A DNA stretch of 64,000 bases. It comes from Plantactinospora sp040120695 (GTDB lineage: Bacteria; Actinomycetota; Actinomycetes; Mycobacteriales; Micromonosporaceae). Positions within the stretch are counted from its first letter, which is position 1; each line of letters starts with the position of its first letter. Positions 23,644-31,682 of the stretch are shown here, piece after piece. The DNA lies in contig NZ_JBEEAC010000002.1 of NCBI RefSeq assembly GCF_040120695.1, positions 310,001-374,000 on the forward strand. Reading direction: 5' to 3'. Both the position numbers and the translations under genes were made by a program. The notes beneath the pieces were generated by a model. The model did not search any database. It was not told the DNA's origin and was given only the letters and a program-made list of their open reading frames with translations.

Positions 23644-25149
23644 TCAGCCGCGGGGCAGCCGCACCTCTGCGACCGTACCGCCACCGTCGCGCGGGCGGAG
23701 GGAAACCCAGCCATTCTGCCGCTCGACGATCCGGCGCACGAGGTAGAGGCCCAGGCCGGCGCCGGGATAGCGGCGTCGGTCGCCGGACTCCCCCTGCCAA
23801 AAACGTTCGAATGCGCGTTCGACATGCTCCGGACGTACCCCGATTCCCCGGTCGCTCACCCTGAACGCCACCGTCCGCCGGTCGGCCTCCGCGGTCAGCA
23901 GCACCGGCGCGCTGTCCGGCGAGTACTTGCCGGCGTTGGTGACGAGTTCGGTGAGTACCGTCGCCAGGATGGCCCGGTCGCCGAGTGCCTTCGGCAGGTT
24001 CTCCGGAAGCTGGATCACCAGCCGGTGACGCAGCTCGGCGGGAAGGTCGGCGGCGGCGGTCCGGAGCGTGTCGAGCAGGTCGAACGGGACCGGCGGGGAG
24101 CTGCCGACCGGGTTCGCCTCGTTGGTGGTGGCGAGCAGTCGATCCACCAGTCGGGCCAGCTCACCGGCGCGTTGGCCGATCACCCCGGCCGCCTGCCGCC
24201 GGTCAGAGTCGGAGAGCGACTCCCAGTGCGTGCCGAGCGTGTCGGCGTAGCCCTTGATGACCGTGACCGGGGTACGAAGCTCGTGGCTGGTCACCGCCAC
24301 GAAGAGGTCCCGGTCGTGGTCCCGGATGTGCTGGTCGCTGCTGTCCCGGAAGGTGACCACCCGGGAGGCGGCGGTGCCCGGCAGGTCCCCAGAAGTGATC
24401 TTCAGCCAGCGTCCGTCCGGCAGTCGATGGTCGAGTACCTGCCCCGGCGGCGGCACCGGAAACGGCAGCGGCCGGTCGAGCAGTTCGGCGGCGCACAGCC
24501 CGGTGACCTTCTCGGCGGCCGGGTTCCAGAGCTGTACGGTGGCGTCCCGGGTGACGATCGCCAGGCCGTCGGCGAGGGCCGCCACCACCGCGCCGTCGCC
24601 GTGCACCGGCAGGCCGGCCTGGTCGCCGTACATGTGCGCGACCGTGGCGGCCAGGTAGCCGAGCACGGAACGGTGTTCGGGGTCGTCGGGGCGCTCGGCC
24701 TCCGGGTAGAGCGCGTACAGGTTGCCGATCGTCAATCCGCCGATCTCGACCCGCGCGGCGAGCAGGTGGCGCAGGCCGCGCTCGTCCAGCTCCTCGGCCA
24801 GGTCCGCCGGAAGGACATCCACGCTCACCGCGCGTACCCCCGGACCGCAGACCAGATCGTCGGCCGGCTGCTCGATGGTCGGGACCGGTCGGCCTACCGC
24901 CCAACCCAGCTCACCGTTGCCGGAGACCACCCGCCCGCCGTTCGGGCCGAACTCGACGAAGGCGACGCCGGGCGCGCGGAGCGCCCGCGCGGCGACCTGC
25001 AACAGCCGGTTGAGCACGGGAAGCCCCACCTCGCCCGCGTTCAGCATCTCCATCACCTCGGCATGGCCGGCGATGAGGCAGGGGTAATCGGGGCGTTCCG
25101 GCATTCCCCGAGTCTGCCCGTTCGGCGGGTCTTTCGGCAGTACCGTCAT
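23644..25149 (-). CDS. PAS/GAF-containing sensor histidine kinase
   Basis: A 501-residue soluble kinase with no membrane segment. A GAF-like N-terminus (residues 20-165) is followed by a PAS domain (ALADGLAIVTRDATVQLWNPAAEKVTGL). The HisKA box has His289 in VAVTSHELRTPVTV. HATPase boxes are ELVTNAGKYSP (N), RVSDRGIGV (G1) and GAGLGLYLVRRIV (G2). No response regulator gene is adjacent; the downstream ATP-binding protein may form a signalling pair with it. An internal ATG at 25104 is an alternative start. Confidence 0.92.
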   Translation of the reverse strand: MTVLPKDPPNGQTRGMPERPDYPCLIAGHAEVMEMLNAGEVGLPVLNRLLQVAARALRAPGVAFVEFGPNGGRVVSGNGELGWAVGRPVPTIEQPADDLVCGPGVRAVSVDVLPADLAEELDERGLRHLLAARVEIGGLTIGNLYALYPEAERPDDPEHRSVLGYLAATVAHMYGDQAGLPVHGDGAVVAALADGLAIVTRDATVQLWNPAAEKVTGLCAAELLDRPLPFPVPPPGQVLDHRLPDGRWLKITSGDLPGTAASRVVTFRDSSDQHIRDHDRDLFVAVTSHELRTPVTVIKGYADTLGTHWESLSDSDRRQAAGVIGQRAGELARLVDRLLATTNEANPVGSSPPVPFDLLDTLRTAAADLPAELRHRLVIQLPENLPKALGDRAILATVLTELVTNAGKYSPDSAPVLLTAEADRRTVAFRVSDRGIGVRPEHVERAFERFWQGESGDRRRYPGAGLGLYLVRRIVERQNGWVSLRPRDGGGTVAEVRLPRG

Positions 25150-25186
25150 CCGGCCAGCCCGGTCCGGCGCAGCGGTCCGGTCCGGC

Positions 25187-25987
25187 TCAGCGGCCCAACC
25201 GGTCGAGGACCATGGCGGGCCGGTCGGTGATGATCCCGTCCACGCCGCAGGCCAGGGCCAGGTCCAGTTCGGGGGCGTCGTTGACGGTCCAGACGTAGAC
25301 CCGGTTGCCCGCCCGGTGCAGGGCCGGGACGAGCTGCGGACGGGTACGGAGCAGCTTGACGCTCGGGCCGGCGATCTGGGCGCCGAACGGCAGCCGCCCC
25401 CGGCGCAGCCCGGGAGGCGCGAGATCCAGCAGCAGTACCGTCGACAGTCGGGGCGCCAGCCGGCGGATCTGGCGGACGGCCAGCGGGGAGAAGGACATCA
25501 CGGTCGCCCGGACCGGATCGTCCGGCCGGGGATCGGCCAGCCCGTGCCGTTCCAGCAGCGCGGTCAGGCGGCGCTCGACCCCGGAACCGTACCGGGTCGG
25601 GTGTTTCGTCTCGATCAGCAGCTCGACCTCGCGGTCGGCGGCCCGGACCGCCCGGAGCAGGGCGTCGAGGGTGAGCAGGCGGGTCCGCTCCGGAGCCGGC
25701 GGCAGGTCGCCGTCGGGCGCGGCGCCGCTGTGCCACGAACCGTAGTCGAGCCGTTCCAGCTCGGCCAGCGTGTACGCCCCGACCGGCCCCCGACCGTTGC
25801 TGGTGCGTTCCAGTCGCCGGTCGTGTACGCAGACCAGGTGCCCGTCCCGGCTCAGCCGTACGTCGCACTCCAACCCGTCCGCGCCCTCGGTCAACGCCTG
25901 AAGGTACGCCGCCAGGGTGTGCTCCGGCATCGTCGCCGAGGAGCCCCGGTGTGCGAAGACCAGCGGACGCGTCCGCTGCTCCGGCAC
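25187..25987 (-). CDS. Glycerophosphodiester phosphodiesterase
   Basis: A 266-residue GDPD family enzyme that splits glycerophosphodiesters into glycerol-3-phosphate and an alcohol. Catalytic signatures: FAHRGSSATMPEHTLAA (His-Arg and the metal-binding Glu), LECDVRLSRDGHLVCVHD and LLIETKH. It ends with VWTVNDAPELDLALACGVDGIITDRP. The GTG at 25987 is taken as start because GGGAGG lies just upstream; the longer frame runs through 60-bp repeats and into the rhodanese gene. No signal peptide, so it is probably cytoplasmic. Confidence 0.9.
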   Translation of the reverse strand: MPEQRTRPLVFAHRGSSATMPEHTLAAYLQALTEGADGLECDVRLSRDGHLVCVHDRRLERTSNGRGPVGAYTLAELERLDYGSWHSGAAPDGDLPPAPERTRLLTLDALLRAVRAADREVELLIETKHPTRYGSGVERRLTALLERHGLADPRPDDPVRATVMSFSPLAVRQIRRLAPRLSTVLLLDLAPPGLRRGRLPFGAQIAGPSVKLLRTRPQLVPALHRAGNRVYVWTVNDAPELDLALACGVDGIITDRPAMVLDRLGR

Positions 25988-26010
25988 CCCATCGCCTCCC
26001 GGCCGCTGCG

Positions 26011-26180
26011 GGGCTGGCAGGCCCGGCTCACTCCTCGCGCTCGGGGTGCTGGTTGGTTGTTCGCGCTGTGGGGCTCGCAGGCTCGGCTCACTCCTCGCGC
26101 TCGGGGTGCTGGTTGGTTGTTCGCGCTGCGGGGCTCGCAGGCCCGGCTCACTCCTCGCGCTCACGGTGCTGGTGGCCTTT
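26011..26180. repeat. 60-bp tandem repeats (about 2.8 units)
   Basis: Exact period of 60 bp. Units begin at 26011, 26071 and 26131 with GGGCTsGCAGGC and contain CGGCTCACTCCTCGCGCTC and GGTGCTGGTTGGTTGTTCGC. The last unit is truncated. The period is a multiple of three and the minus strand is open through the array (repeating SARSEPGLRAPQREQP), but no start codon with a ribosome site covers it. Confidence 0.92.
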
Positions 26181-26184
26181 GCGG

Positions 26185-26520
26185 TCAGATGATCCGGGCC
26201 GGTTGCCCGTCCTCGCTGGCCAGCGGGCGGCCGGAGGCGGCCCACTCCCGCATCCCGCCGTCGAGGTTGCGGACGTTGTCCCAGCCGTTGCTCATCAGAT
26301 AGCCGACCACCTGGCCGGAGCGGCCGCCGGAGCGGCAGACGACCACCACGTCGCCGTCGGTCGGGATCTCGGACAACCGCGCGGGCACCTCCATCATCGG
26401 CAGATGGTGGGCGCCGGGCGCGTGGCCGGCCGTCCACTCGTCCGGCTCCCGTACGTCGAGCAGGTAGGCGTCGGCGGGTACCTCGGCGGCGGTCACGGAG
26501 GGAACGTTGGCTGCGAACAC
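26185..26520 (-). CDS. Single-domain rhodanese-like sulfurtransferase
   Basis: A 111-residue protein consisting of one rhodanese domain. The catalytic loop is CRSGGRS, a standard six-residue active-site loop with the nucleophilic Cys, preceded by LLDVREPDEWTAGHAPGAHHLP. Cytoplasmic; it may move sulfane sulfur in thiosulfate, cysteine or cofactor metabolism. GTG at 26520 is preferred over TTG at 26529 because TACCCT lies 8 nt upstream of it (leaderless). Just downstream, between this gene and GDPD, lies the 60-bp repeat array. Confidence 0.92.
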   Translation of the reverse strand: MFAANVPSVTAAEVPADAYLLDVREPDEWTAGHAPGAHHLPMMEVPARLSEIPTDGDVVVVCRSGGRSGQVVGYLMSNGWDNVRNLDGGMREWAASGRPLASEDGQPARII

Positions 26521-26560
26521 GGTTACCAAGGGTAGAGCCTGTCCGGGCCATCGCCGGAAT

Positions 26561-27664
26561 CTACAGCCGGTTGACCCACTTCGGGTGCTGCCGTGCCCAG
26601 TTGTCCAGGTCCTCGCCGTGCATCGAGTCGAACAGGGTGTTCGCCGGCTCGTCGAGCAGGACGTACGAGACCTCGTCGATCGTCTCGGCGTGGGACGGGA
26701 GCTGGATGCCGCGCAGCGCGTTGGAACGGATCCGGCGCAGGCCGAAGATCAGGTCTTCCAGCGGTATCCCGTTGGTGTCGACGGTGAACGAGGAGCCGAC
26801 GGCCCGGATCACCTGGTCCAGCCGGAGCGGGTTGCGGAGCATGTCCGTGGTGGTGACTTTGTCCATCATCGCCCGTAGCAGTTGCTGCTGGTGGCGCTGC
26901 CGGTCGAAGTCGCCGTTCGGCAGGTCGTACCGCTGGCGGGCGTAGTCGAGTGCCCGCGCTCCGCTCATCTGGTGGCAGCCGGCCTCGAAGACGTGCCGGG
27001 TGTGTATCGACCGGACCGGGGTGTCGACGCACATCCGAACCCCGCCCAGCAGGTCGATGGCGCTCTGGAAGCCGGCGAAGTTCACCAGGGCGGCGCCGTC
27101 GAAGCGGATTCCGGTGAGCCGGCTCAGGGTCGCGGAGAGCAGCCGGGTGCCGCCCTGGCCACCGCCGCCGTAGTGGAACGCCGAGTTGATTTTGTCGGAG
27201 CCGCCCGGCCAGCCGCTGGCCGGCGCGGGCGGGATCTCGACGAGCAGGTCCCGAGGTACCGAGATCAGGTAGGCCCGGTCCAGTCCGGCTGGCAGGTGGG
27301 CGATCATGATGGTGTCCGACCGCTGGCCGGTGCCGGGGCTGGCGGTGGGGCGCTCGTCGGAGCCGACCAGCAGGAAGTTGAGCGGGCCGGCGACATCGCC
27401 CCGTTCGCCCCGGGCCGCCGGGTCGAGGAGCAGTTGCTTGACCACGCTGTTGTCGTAGCGGTTGGTCAGGAGGTGCAGGCCGGCACCACCGACACCGGAG
27501 ATCAGCAGCAGGACCAGGCCGAGCCCGAGCGCGACCTTCGCCCAGACCGGCGCGCTGCGCCGGTGCCGTGCCGACCCCTCCGGCTCGCCGGTACGACCGG
27601 AGCCGTAGACGCGTCCTGGCTGCCCGGGTTGACCCGGAGCCGCCCGCTTGGGTGTGAACGTGAC
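26561..27664 (-). CDS. LCP family glycopolymer ligase with no canonical start codon
   Basis: About 367 residues of a LytR-CpsA-Psr protein. The catalytic domain has LNFLLVGSDERP, the Asp/Arg pair in RSDTIMIAHL and the Arg in ISVPRDLLVEIP, and the C-terminal ARALDYARQRYDLPNGDFDRQRHQQQLLRAM. Upstream and in frame lies a typical N-terminus: a Pro/Gly/Arg-rich tail and one TM helix (VALGLGLVLLLISGVGGAGL). No ATG, GTG or TTG exists in any frame between the upstream in-frame stop and this region; GGAGGGG sits at 27664-27670 where a start should follow. The first standard start is a GTG at 27445, after the TM helix. Either a rare start (e.g. ACG at 27661), a mutation or a sequence error. Confidence 0.7.
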   Translation of the reverse strand, partial: VTFTPKRAAPGQPGQPGRVYGSGRTGEPEGSARHRRSAPVWAKVALGLGLVLLLISGVGGAGLHLLTNRYDNSVVKQLLLDPAARGERGDVAGPLNFLLVGSDERPTASPGTGQRSDTIMIAHLPAGLDRAYLISVPRDLLVEIPPAPASGWPGGSDKINSAFHYGGGGQGGTRLLSATLSRLTGIRFDGAALVNFAGFQSAIDLLGGVRMCVDTPVRSIHTRHVFEAGCHQMSGARALDYARQRYDLPNGDFDRQRHQQQLLRAMMDKVTTTDMLRNPLRLDQVIRAVGSSFTVDTNGIPLEDLIFGLRRIRSNALRGIQLPSHAETIDEVSYVLLDEPANTLFDSMHGEDLDNWARQHPKWVNRL

Positions 27665-27771
27665 CCCTCCCCGGACCCGGCTGAGTGAAGCTTCCTCAGC
27701 TCAGGCTAGGGGCCCGGTTTGAGCGTCTAGTGGCTTTTGGGATTTTCGCTGGCGCTACCTGCCCGCGCGGC

Positions 27772-29064
27772 CTACTTGCTCGGTGCCAGCACGCTCGGAT
27801 TGTTGATGATGAACTCGTCCAGCCTGTCGTTCTTGACCGCCGTGAACATCTCCCGGCTGATCGGCTTGAGGGTCTCCCGACCGTTGCCGTTGCCGGCGAA
27901 GTTTCCCCCGTTGGTACGCAGCAGCACCAGGTCGTTGGCGGCCACCCCGCGCAGCGTGAAGATGAAGTTGGCGACCGGGACACCGCCGGTGTCCAGGATC
28001 AGCGCCTCGCCGGCCGCCTTCATCAACCGGTTGAGCTTGCCGATGTCGGTCATCACGCCGTTGCTCATGGCCTTCTTGGCCATCGCCTTGATCAGTTGCT
28101 GCTGGTTCTGCTGGCGGTCGTAGTCGCCGTGGGTGAGGCCGTAGCGCTGGCGCGAGTAGTCCAGCGCCTCCCAGCCCTCCATCTGCCGGCAGCCCTTCTT
28201 GTGTACCACCGGCTTCTTCACGCCGCTGGCCTTGTCGGCCTCGTGGTTCCACATCGGCTCGCCGTCGACCAGCTTCATGTGGTGCGACTTGACCTCCTGC
28301 CGAACGCACATCGGGATGGTGCCGAGGGCGTCGATGATCTTCTTGAAGCCGCTGAAGTTGATGATCGCCGCGCCGTCGAAGCTGATCCCGGTCAGCTTGT
28401 TCACGGTGAGTGCCATCAGCTGGGCGCCGCCGGCGAGTCCGCCGCCGTTCTGCGCACCGTGGTAGAACGCCTCGGTCGCCTTGGCGGTGCCGCCGCCGTA
28501 CCTGCTCTTCTTGAACGCCGGCACCTGCACCTCGGTGTCGCGCGGGATGGAGAGCAGGTACGCCTGGTCGTGGGTGGCCGGGATGTGCAGCACGATGATG
28601 GTGTCGGCCCGGACGTTGTCGGCGTCCAGCCGGGCCCGCGCGTCGATGCCGAGCAGCAGCAAATCGATCGGGCCCTCGAGGTCCTCGCCGCCCTCGGCGT
28701 CGGACTTGCTCGCGGCACCGAGCAGGTTGTCCTGCTGGATGCTGCTGGTGGCCTGGTCGATCGCGACCTGCATGCCGACGATGGCGACCCCGCTGGAGAG
28801 CATCAGCACGGCGCCGAAGACCAGTGTGAGGCGGGCCCAGAGCGGTGTCCTGCGCCGGCGGGCGCTCTTGCCACCCTTACCCTTGCCCGTGCCGCTTCTG
28901 CCCGTGCCACTGCTGGCCCTGCCGCCGCTGGCCCTGCCGGCGGTGCCGGTCGGCAGATCCGGCCAGTCGTCGAGCGGCGCACCGGCCCCGACCGACGCGG
29001 TCGCGCGGGAGGGCGCGACCGCCGAGGCGGGCCGTGGGGGACGTCGGCGGGATTGCACCGGCAT
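27772..29064 (-). CDS. LCP family glycopolymer ligase (second)
   Basis: A 430-residue type II membrane protein: basic Ser/Gly/Lys-rich cytoplasmic tail, one TM helix (LTLVFGAVLMLSSGVAIVGM, about residue 85) and an extracellular LCP domain. Key residues: LLLLGIDARARLDADNVRADTI, HIPATHDQAYLLSIPRDTEV, and the Arg-rich ALDYSRQRYGLTHGDYDRQQNQQ motif. LCP enzymes transfer undecaprenyl-linked wall polymers to peptidoglycan. ATG at 29064 fits the usual tail length. Middle member of three LCP genes on the same strand. Confidence 0.92.
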   Translation of the reverse strand: MPVQSRRRPPRPASAVAPSRATASVGAGAPLDDWPDLPTGTAGRASGGRASSGTGRSGTGKGKGGKSARRRRTPLWARLTLVFGAVLMLSSGVAIVGMQVAIDQATSSIQQDNLLGAASKSDAEGGEDLEGPIDLLLLGIDARARLDADNVRADTIIVLHIPATHDQAYLLSIPRDTEVQVPAFKKSRYGGGTAKATEAFYHGAQNGGGLAGGAQLMALTVNKLTGISFDGAAIINFSGFKKIIDALGTIPMCVRQEVKSHHMKLVDGEPMWNHEADKASGVKKPVVHKKGCRQMEGWEALDYSRQRYGLTHGDYDRQQNQQQLIKAMAKKAMSNGVMTDIGKLNRLMKAAGEALILDTGGVPVANFIFTLRGVAANDLVLLRTNGGNFAGNGNGRETLKPISREMFTAVKNDRLDEFIINNPSVLAPSK

Positions 29065-29186
29065 GCCTGCTCCAGGTTCAGGGGTGAGGGGCGGGACGCT
29101 GTGACATGGTGCGGACACCGGCCAGCCGTCCCGAGTCAACTACGTTACCTGCTCCTGTTCATCTACGGGTGAGCGCGCGGATCGGT

Positions 29187-30446
29187 TCAACCGCCGTCGG
29201 CCGGTGTGGGCGTCGGGGCGACGTTCGCCGCGACCCATTCGTCCATTGTGTCCGCCGCCATCGCGCGGTACATGGCCAGCGCCTTCTCCCGGTTCGACAC
29301 CACCACCGACTCGCCGTTGATGGTCTCGCTGCCGTTGTGCGGGCTGGTGATGAACCGGAGGTTCTCGCCGCGCAGGTTGCGGAACTGGATCGCCATGTCG
29401 ACCAGGGAGAAGCCCTTGTCGACGGTGACCGCGCTGGTGACCGACTTGAGGAAGGCGTTCAGTTTGGGTGGGTTGGTCAATGTGCCGGTACTGACCGCCT
29501 TATCCATCAACGCCCGTAGGAACTCCTGCTGGTGGCGCATCCGGGCGAAGTCGCCGTCCGGGAACTGCTTGCGCTGCCGGATCCAGTCCAGCGCCTCGGC
29601 CCCGTTCATGTGGTTGACGCCCTTTTTGAACTTCCGGTACGGCTTGTGGATCGAGGTGATGTCGCGCTCCACCTTCAGGTCGACCCCGCCCAGCGCGTCG
29701 GTGACCTCCTTGAAGCCGGCGAAGTCGATCGCCATCACATGGTCGATCCGGACGTCGGTGAAGCACTCCACGGTGCGTACCGCCAGGGGCAGGCCGCCGA
29801 ACGCGAACGCCGCGTTGATCTTCCGCCGGTCACCGCTGCCGCACTCCGCCTTGGCGTTCTCCGGGATCGGCACGTAGAGGTCACGGGGTATCGAGACCAG
29901 GTACGCCTTGTCGTGGCTGGCCGGGATGTGCATCACGATGATGGTGTCGGCCCGCCACTTGCTGGCCTGGTCGATCGGGGCATCCGGATCCCGGGAGTCG
30001 CTGCCGACCAGCAGGATGTTCAACGCACCGCTGACCGACTGCGGCCGGCCGCCGGCCAGCTCGGCGAACGGGTCGGTCCGGGCCAGGTCGTTGTCGAGCC
30101 CACGGAGGTAGAGCCAGAGGCCACCGCTGGTGAGCAGGCCCAGTATCAGCACCGCGACGCCGACGACCAGGGCGATCCGACCCCAGCGGGGCCGTGGGCC
30201 GCGCCGGCCGGGGGAGCCGGGCAGGGCCGGACCACCGGGCCCGCCGGGACCACCGCCGCCGGGACCGGTCGGTGAACCGTAGTAACGGCCCTGACCTGGT
30301 ACGCCGGAAACCTGCGCCCGGCCGGAGATCCGGCTCGGATCGGCCGCTTGACCTGGGCCGCCTGGCACCGGGGCCCGACCGGCGGATCCGCCGGCCGTCA
30401 TCCGGTACGAACCGCCGGTCGCGTTCGGGGGAGGGCTCTCGAACAT
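29187..30446 (-). CDS. LCP family glycopolymer ligase (third)
   Basis: A 419-residue LCP protein with a long Gly/Pro-rich cytoplasmic tail, a TM helix (IALVVGVAVLILGLLTSGGL, near residue 95) and the extracellular catalytic domain: LNILLVGSDSRDP, ADTIIVMHIPASHDKAYLVSIPRDLYVPIP, then EALDWIRQRKQFPDGDFARMRHQQEF. First of the three LCP genes in transcription order. Presence of three paralogues suggests different polymers or partial redundancy, as with the three LCPs of corynebacteria and mycobacteria. Confidence 0.93.
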   Translation of the reverse strand: MFESPPPNATGGSYRMTAGGSAGRAPVPGGPGQAADPSRISGRAQVSGVPGQGRYYGSPTGPGGGGPGGPGGPALPGSPGRRGPRPRWGRIALVVGVAVLILGLLTSGGLWLYLRGLDNDLARTDPFAELAGGRPQSVSGALNILLVGSDSRDPDAPIDQASKWRADTIIVMHIPASHDKAYLVSIPRDLYVPIPENAKAECGSGDRRKINAAFAFGGLPLAVRTVECFTDVRIDHVMAIDFAGFKEVTDALGGVDLKVERDITSIHKPYRKFKKGVNHMNGAEALDWIRQRKQFPDGDFARMRHQQEFLRALMDKAVSTGTLTNPPKLNAFLKSVTSAVTVDKGFSLVDMAIQFRNLRGENLRFITSPHNGSETINGESVVVSNREKALAMYRAMAADTMDEWVAANVAPTPTPADGG

Positions 30447-30521
30447 GCCCTCAGAGTACGTAGCAAAACCAAGAAATCGCTGTGTGCCACGGCCCGGCTG
30501 GCGCGAACCCGGTATCCTCCG

Positions 30522-31502
30522 CTACCCCGCCAACCGCTGGCTGAAGTGGTCGATCGTCCGACGCAGCCCCTCGGTGGGAGTGACCTCCGGCTCGTAGCCG
30601 AGCCGCTCCCGGGCGAGCGTGAGATCCGGCCGGCGCATCTCCGGGTCGTCGGCGGTACGAGTGATATAGGTCACCTTGGATCGGCTTCCGGTCAGCTCGG
30701 CGATCGTCTCGGCCAGCTCGCGCATCGAGACCTCGTGCTCGGTGCCGCAGTTGATCGGGCCGGTCTCGGTGGAGTCGAGCAGCAGCAGGATGCCACGGAC
30801 CAGATCGCTGACATAGCAGATGGAGCGGGTCTGCGCGCCGGTTCCGTGCACGGTCAGCGGTTCGCCGCGCAGCGCCTGGGTGATGAAGGTGGGGATGGCC
30901 CGCCCGTCGTCCGGCCTCATCCTCGGCCCGTACGTGTTGAAGATGCGGACGATGCCGACGTCGAGCCCGTGGTAGCGGTGGTAGGCCATCGTGCTGGCCT
31001 CGGCGAACCGCTTGGCCTCGTCGTAGACGCTGCGTACGCCGATCGGGTTGACGTTGCCCCAGTAGGTCTCGACCTGCGGGTGCACCTGCGGGTCGCCGTA
31101 CGCCTCGGAGGTGGAGGCCAGGATGAACCGGGCCCGGTCGGCGACGGCGCGGTCGAGCAGGTGCAGGGTGGCCAGGGAGCCGACCCGGAGGATCTCGATC
31201 GGCAGCGTCGCGAAGTCGGTGGGGCTGGCCGGTGAGGCCAGGTGCATGATCGCGTCGAACCGCTCGGTCATCGCCGGGTGGTGCCCGGGAAGTCCCTCCG
31301 AGACGTCGGCCTCGACCAGGGTGAACCGGGGATGGTCGGCGAGATGGGCGACGTTCTCCTTCGACCCGGTGACGAAGTTGTCCACCGCGACGACCGTGCA
31401 ACCGCGCGCGATGAGCGCATCGACCAGGTGGGATGGGACGAATCCGGCGCCGCCGGTGACGAGGATCCGGTGTTCCGCTCCGAAACGCTGGGCTACCACC
31501 AT
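30522..31502 (-). CDS. NAD-dependent epimerase/dehydratase, UDP-glucuronate decarboxylase-like
   Basis: A 326-residue extended short-chain dehydrogenase. The Rossmann motif is VTGGAGFVPSHLVDAL; the third glycine of the usual GxxGxxG is replaced by Pro. The catalytic Tyr-Lys pair is in RSVYDEAKR, with STSEAYGDPQVHP and RIFNTYGPRMRPDDGR as sugar-nucleotide signatures. Best match by pattern is UXS-type enzymes making UDP-xylose; dTDP-glucose 4,6-dehydratase relatives are the alternative. TAGGCT lies 7 nt before the ATG at 31502 (leaderless). Position next to three LCP genes hints at wall polysaccharide synthesis. Confidence 0.85.
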   Translation of the reverse strand: MVVAQRFGAEHRILVTGGAGFVPSHLVDALIARGCTVVAVDNFVTGSKENVAHLADHPRFTLVEADVSEGLPGHHPAMTERFDAIMHLASPASPTDFATLPIEILRVGSLATLHLLDRAVADRARFILASTSEAYGDPQVHPQVETYWGNVNPIGVRSVYDEAKRFAEASTMAYHRYHGLDVGIVRIFNTYGPRMRPDDGRAIPTFITQALRGEPLTVHGTGAQTRSICYVSDLVRGILLLLDSTETGPINCGTEHEVSMRELAETIAELTGSRSKVTYITRTADDPEMRRPDLTLARERLGYEPEVTPTEGLRRTIDHFSQRLAG

Positions 31503-31577
31503 GAGTCCCAGCCTACCCAGAAAGCTGATCACCGGCTGACCCGAGGGACCGGTCGGCTCGTGCCGGCCGGGAAGAGT

Positions 31578-31622
31578 GGACGGGGTGGTGCCGGCCACTT
31601 CGTGCCCGACACCACCCCGTCC
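31578..31622 (-). terminator. Terminator after the symporter operon
   Basis: A perfect 13-bp inverted repeat, GGACGGGGTGGTG at 31578-31590 and CACCACCCCGTCC at 31610-31622, just downstream of the symporter stop. Confidence 0.78.
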
Positions 31623-31682
31623 TGCCCACCTGTCCACCGGCGTCCGCCGACGGCGTCGACGGTGCGTCCGGGGTACTGCCGG

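Noticed and set aside
22501..25230. 909-residue + strand open frame
   Set aside because: Antisense to DUF5926, the ATP-binding protein and the histidine kinase, all with clear family motifs. It spans three genes, so it is a shadow frame.
26011..26180. Possible CRISPR array
   Set aside because: Units are contiguous with no unique spacers and a 60-bp period; it is a tandem repeat, and no cas genes are near.
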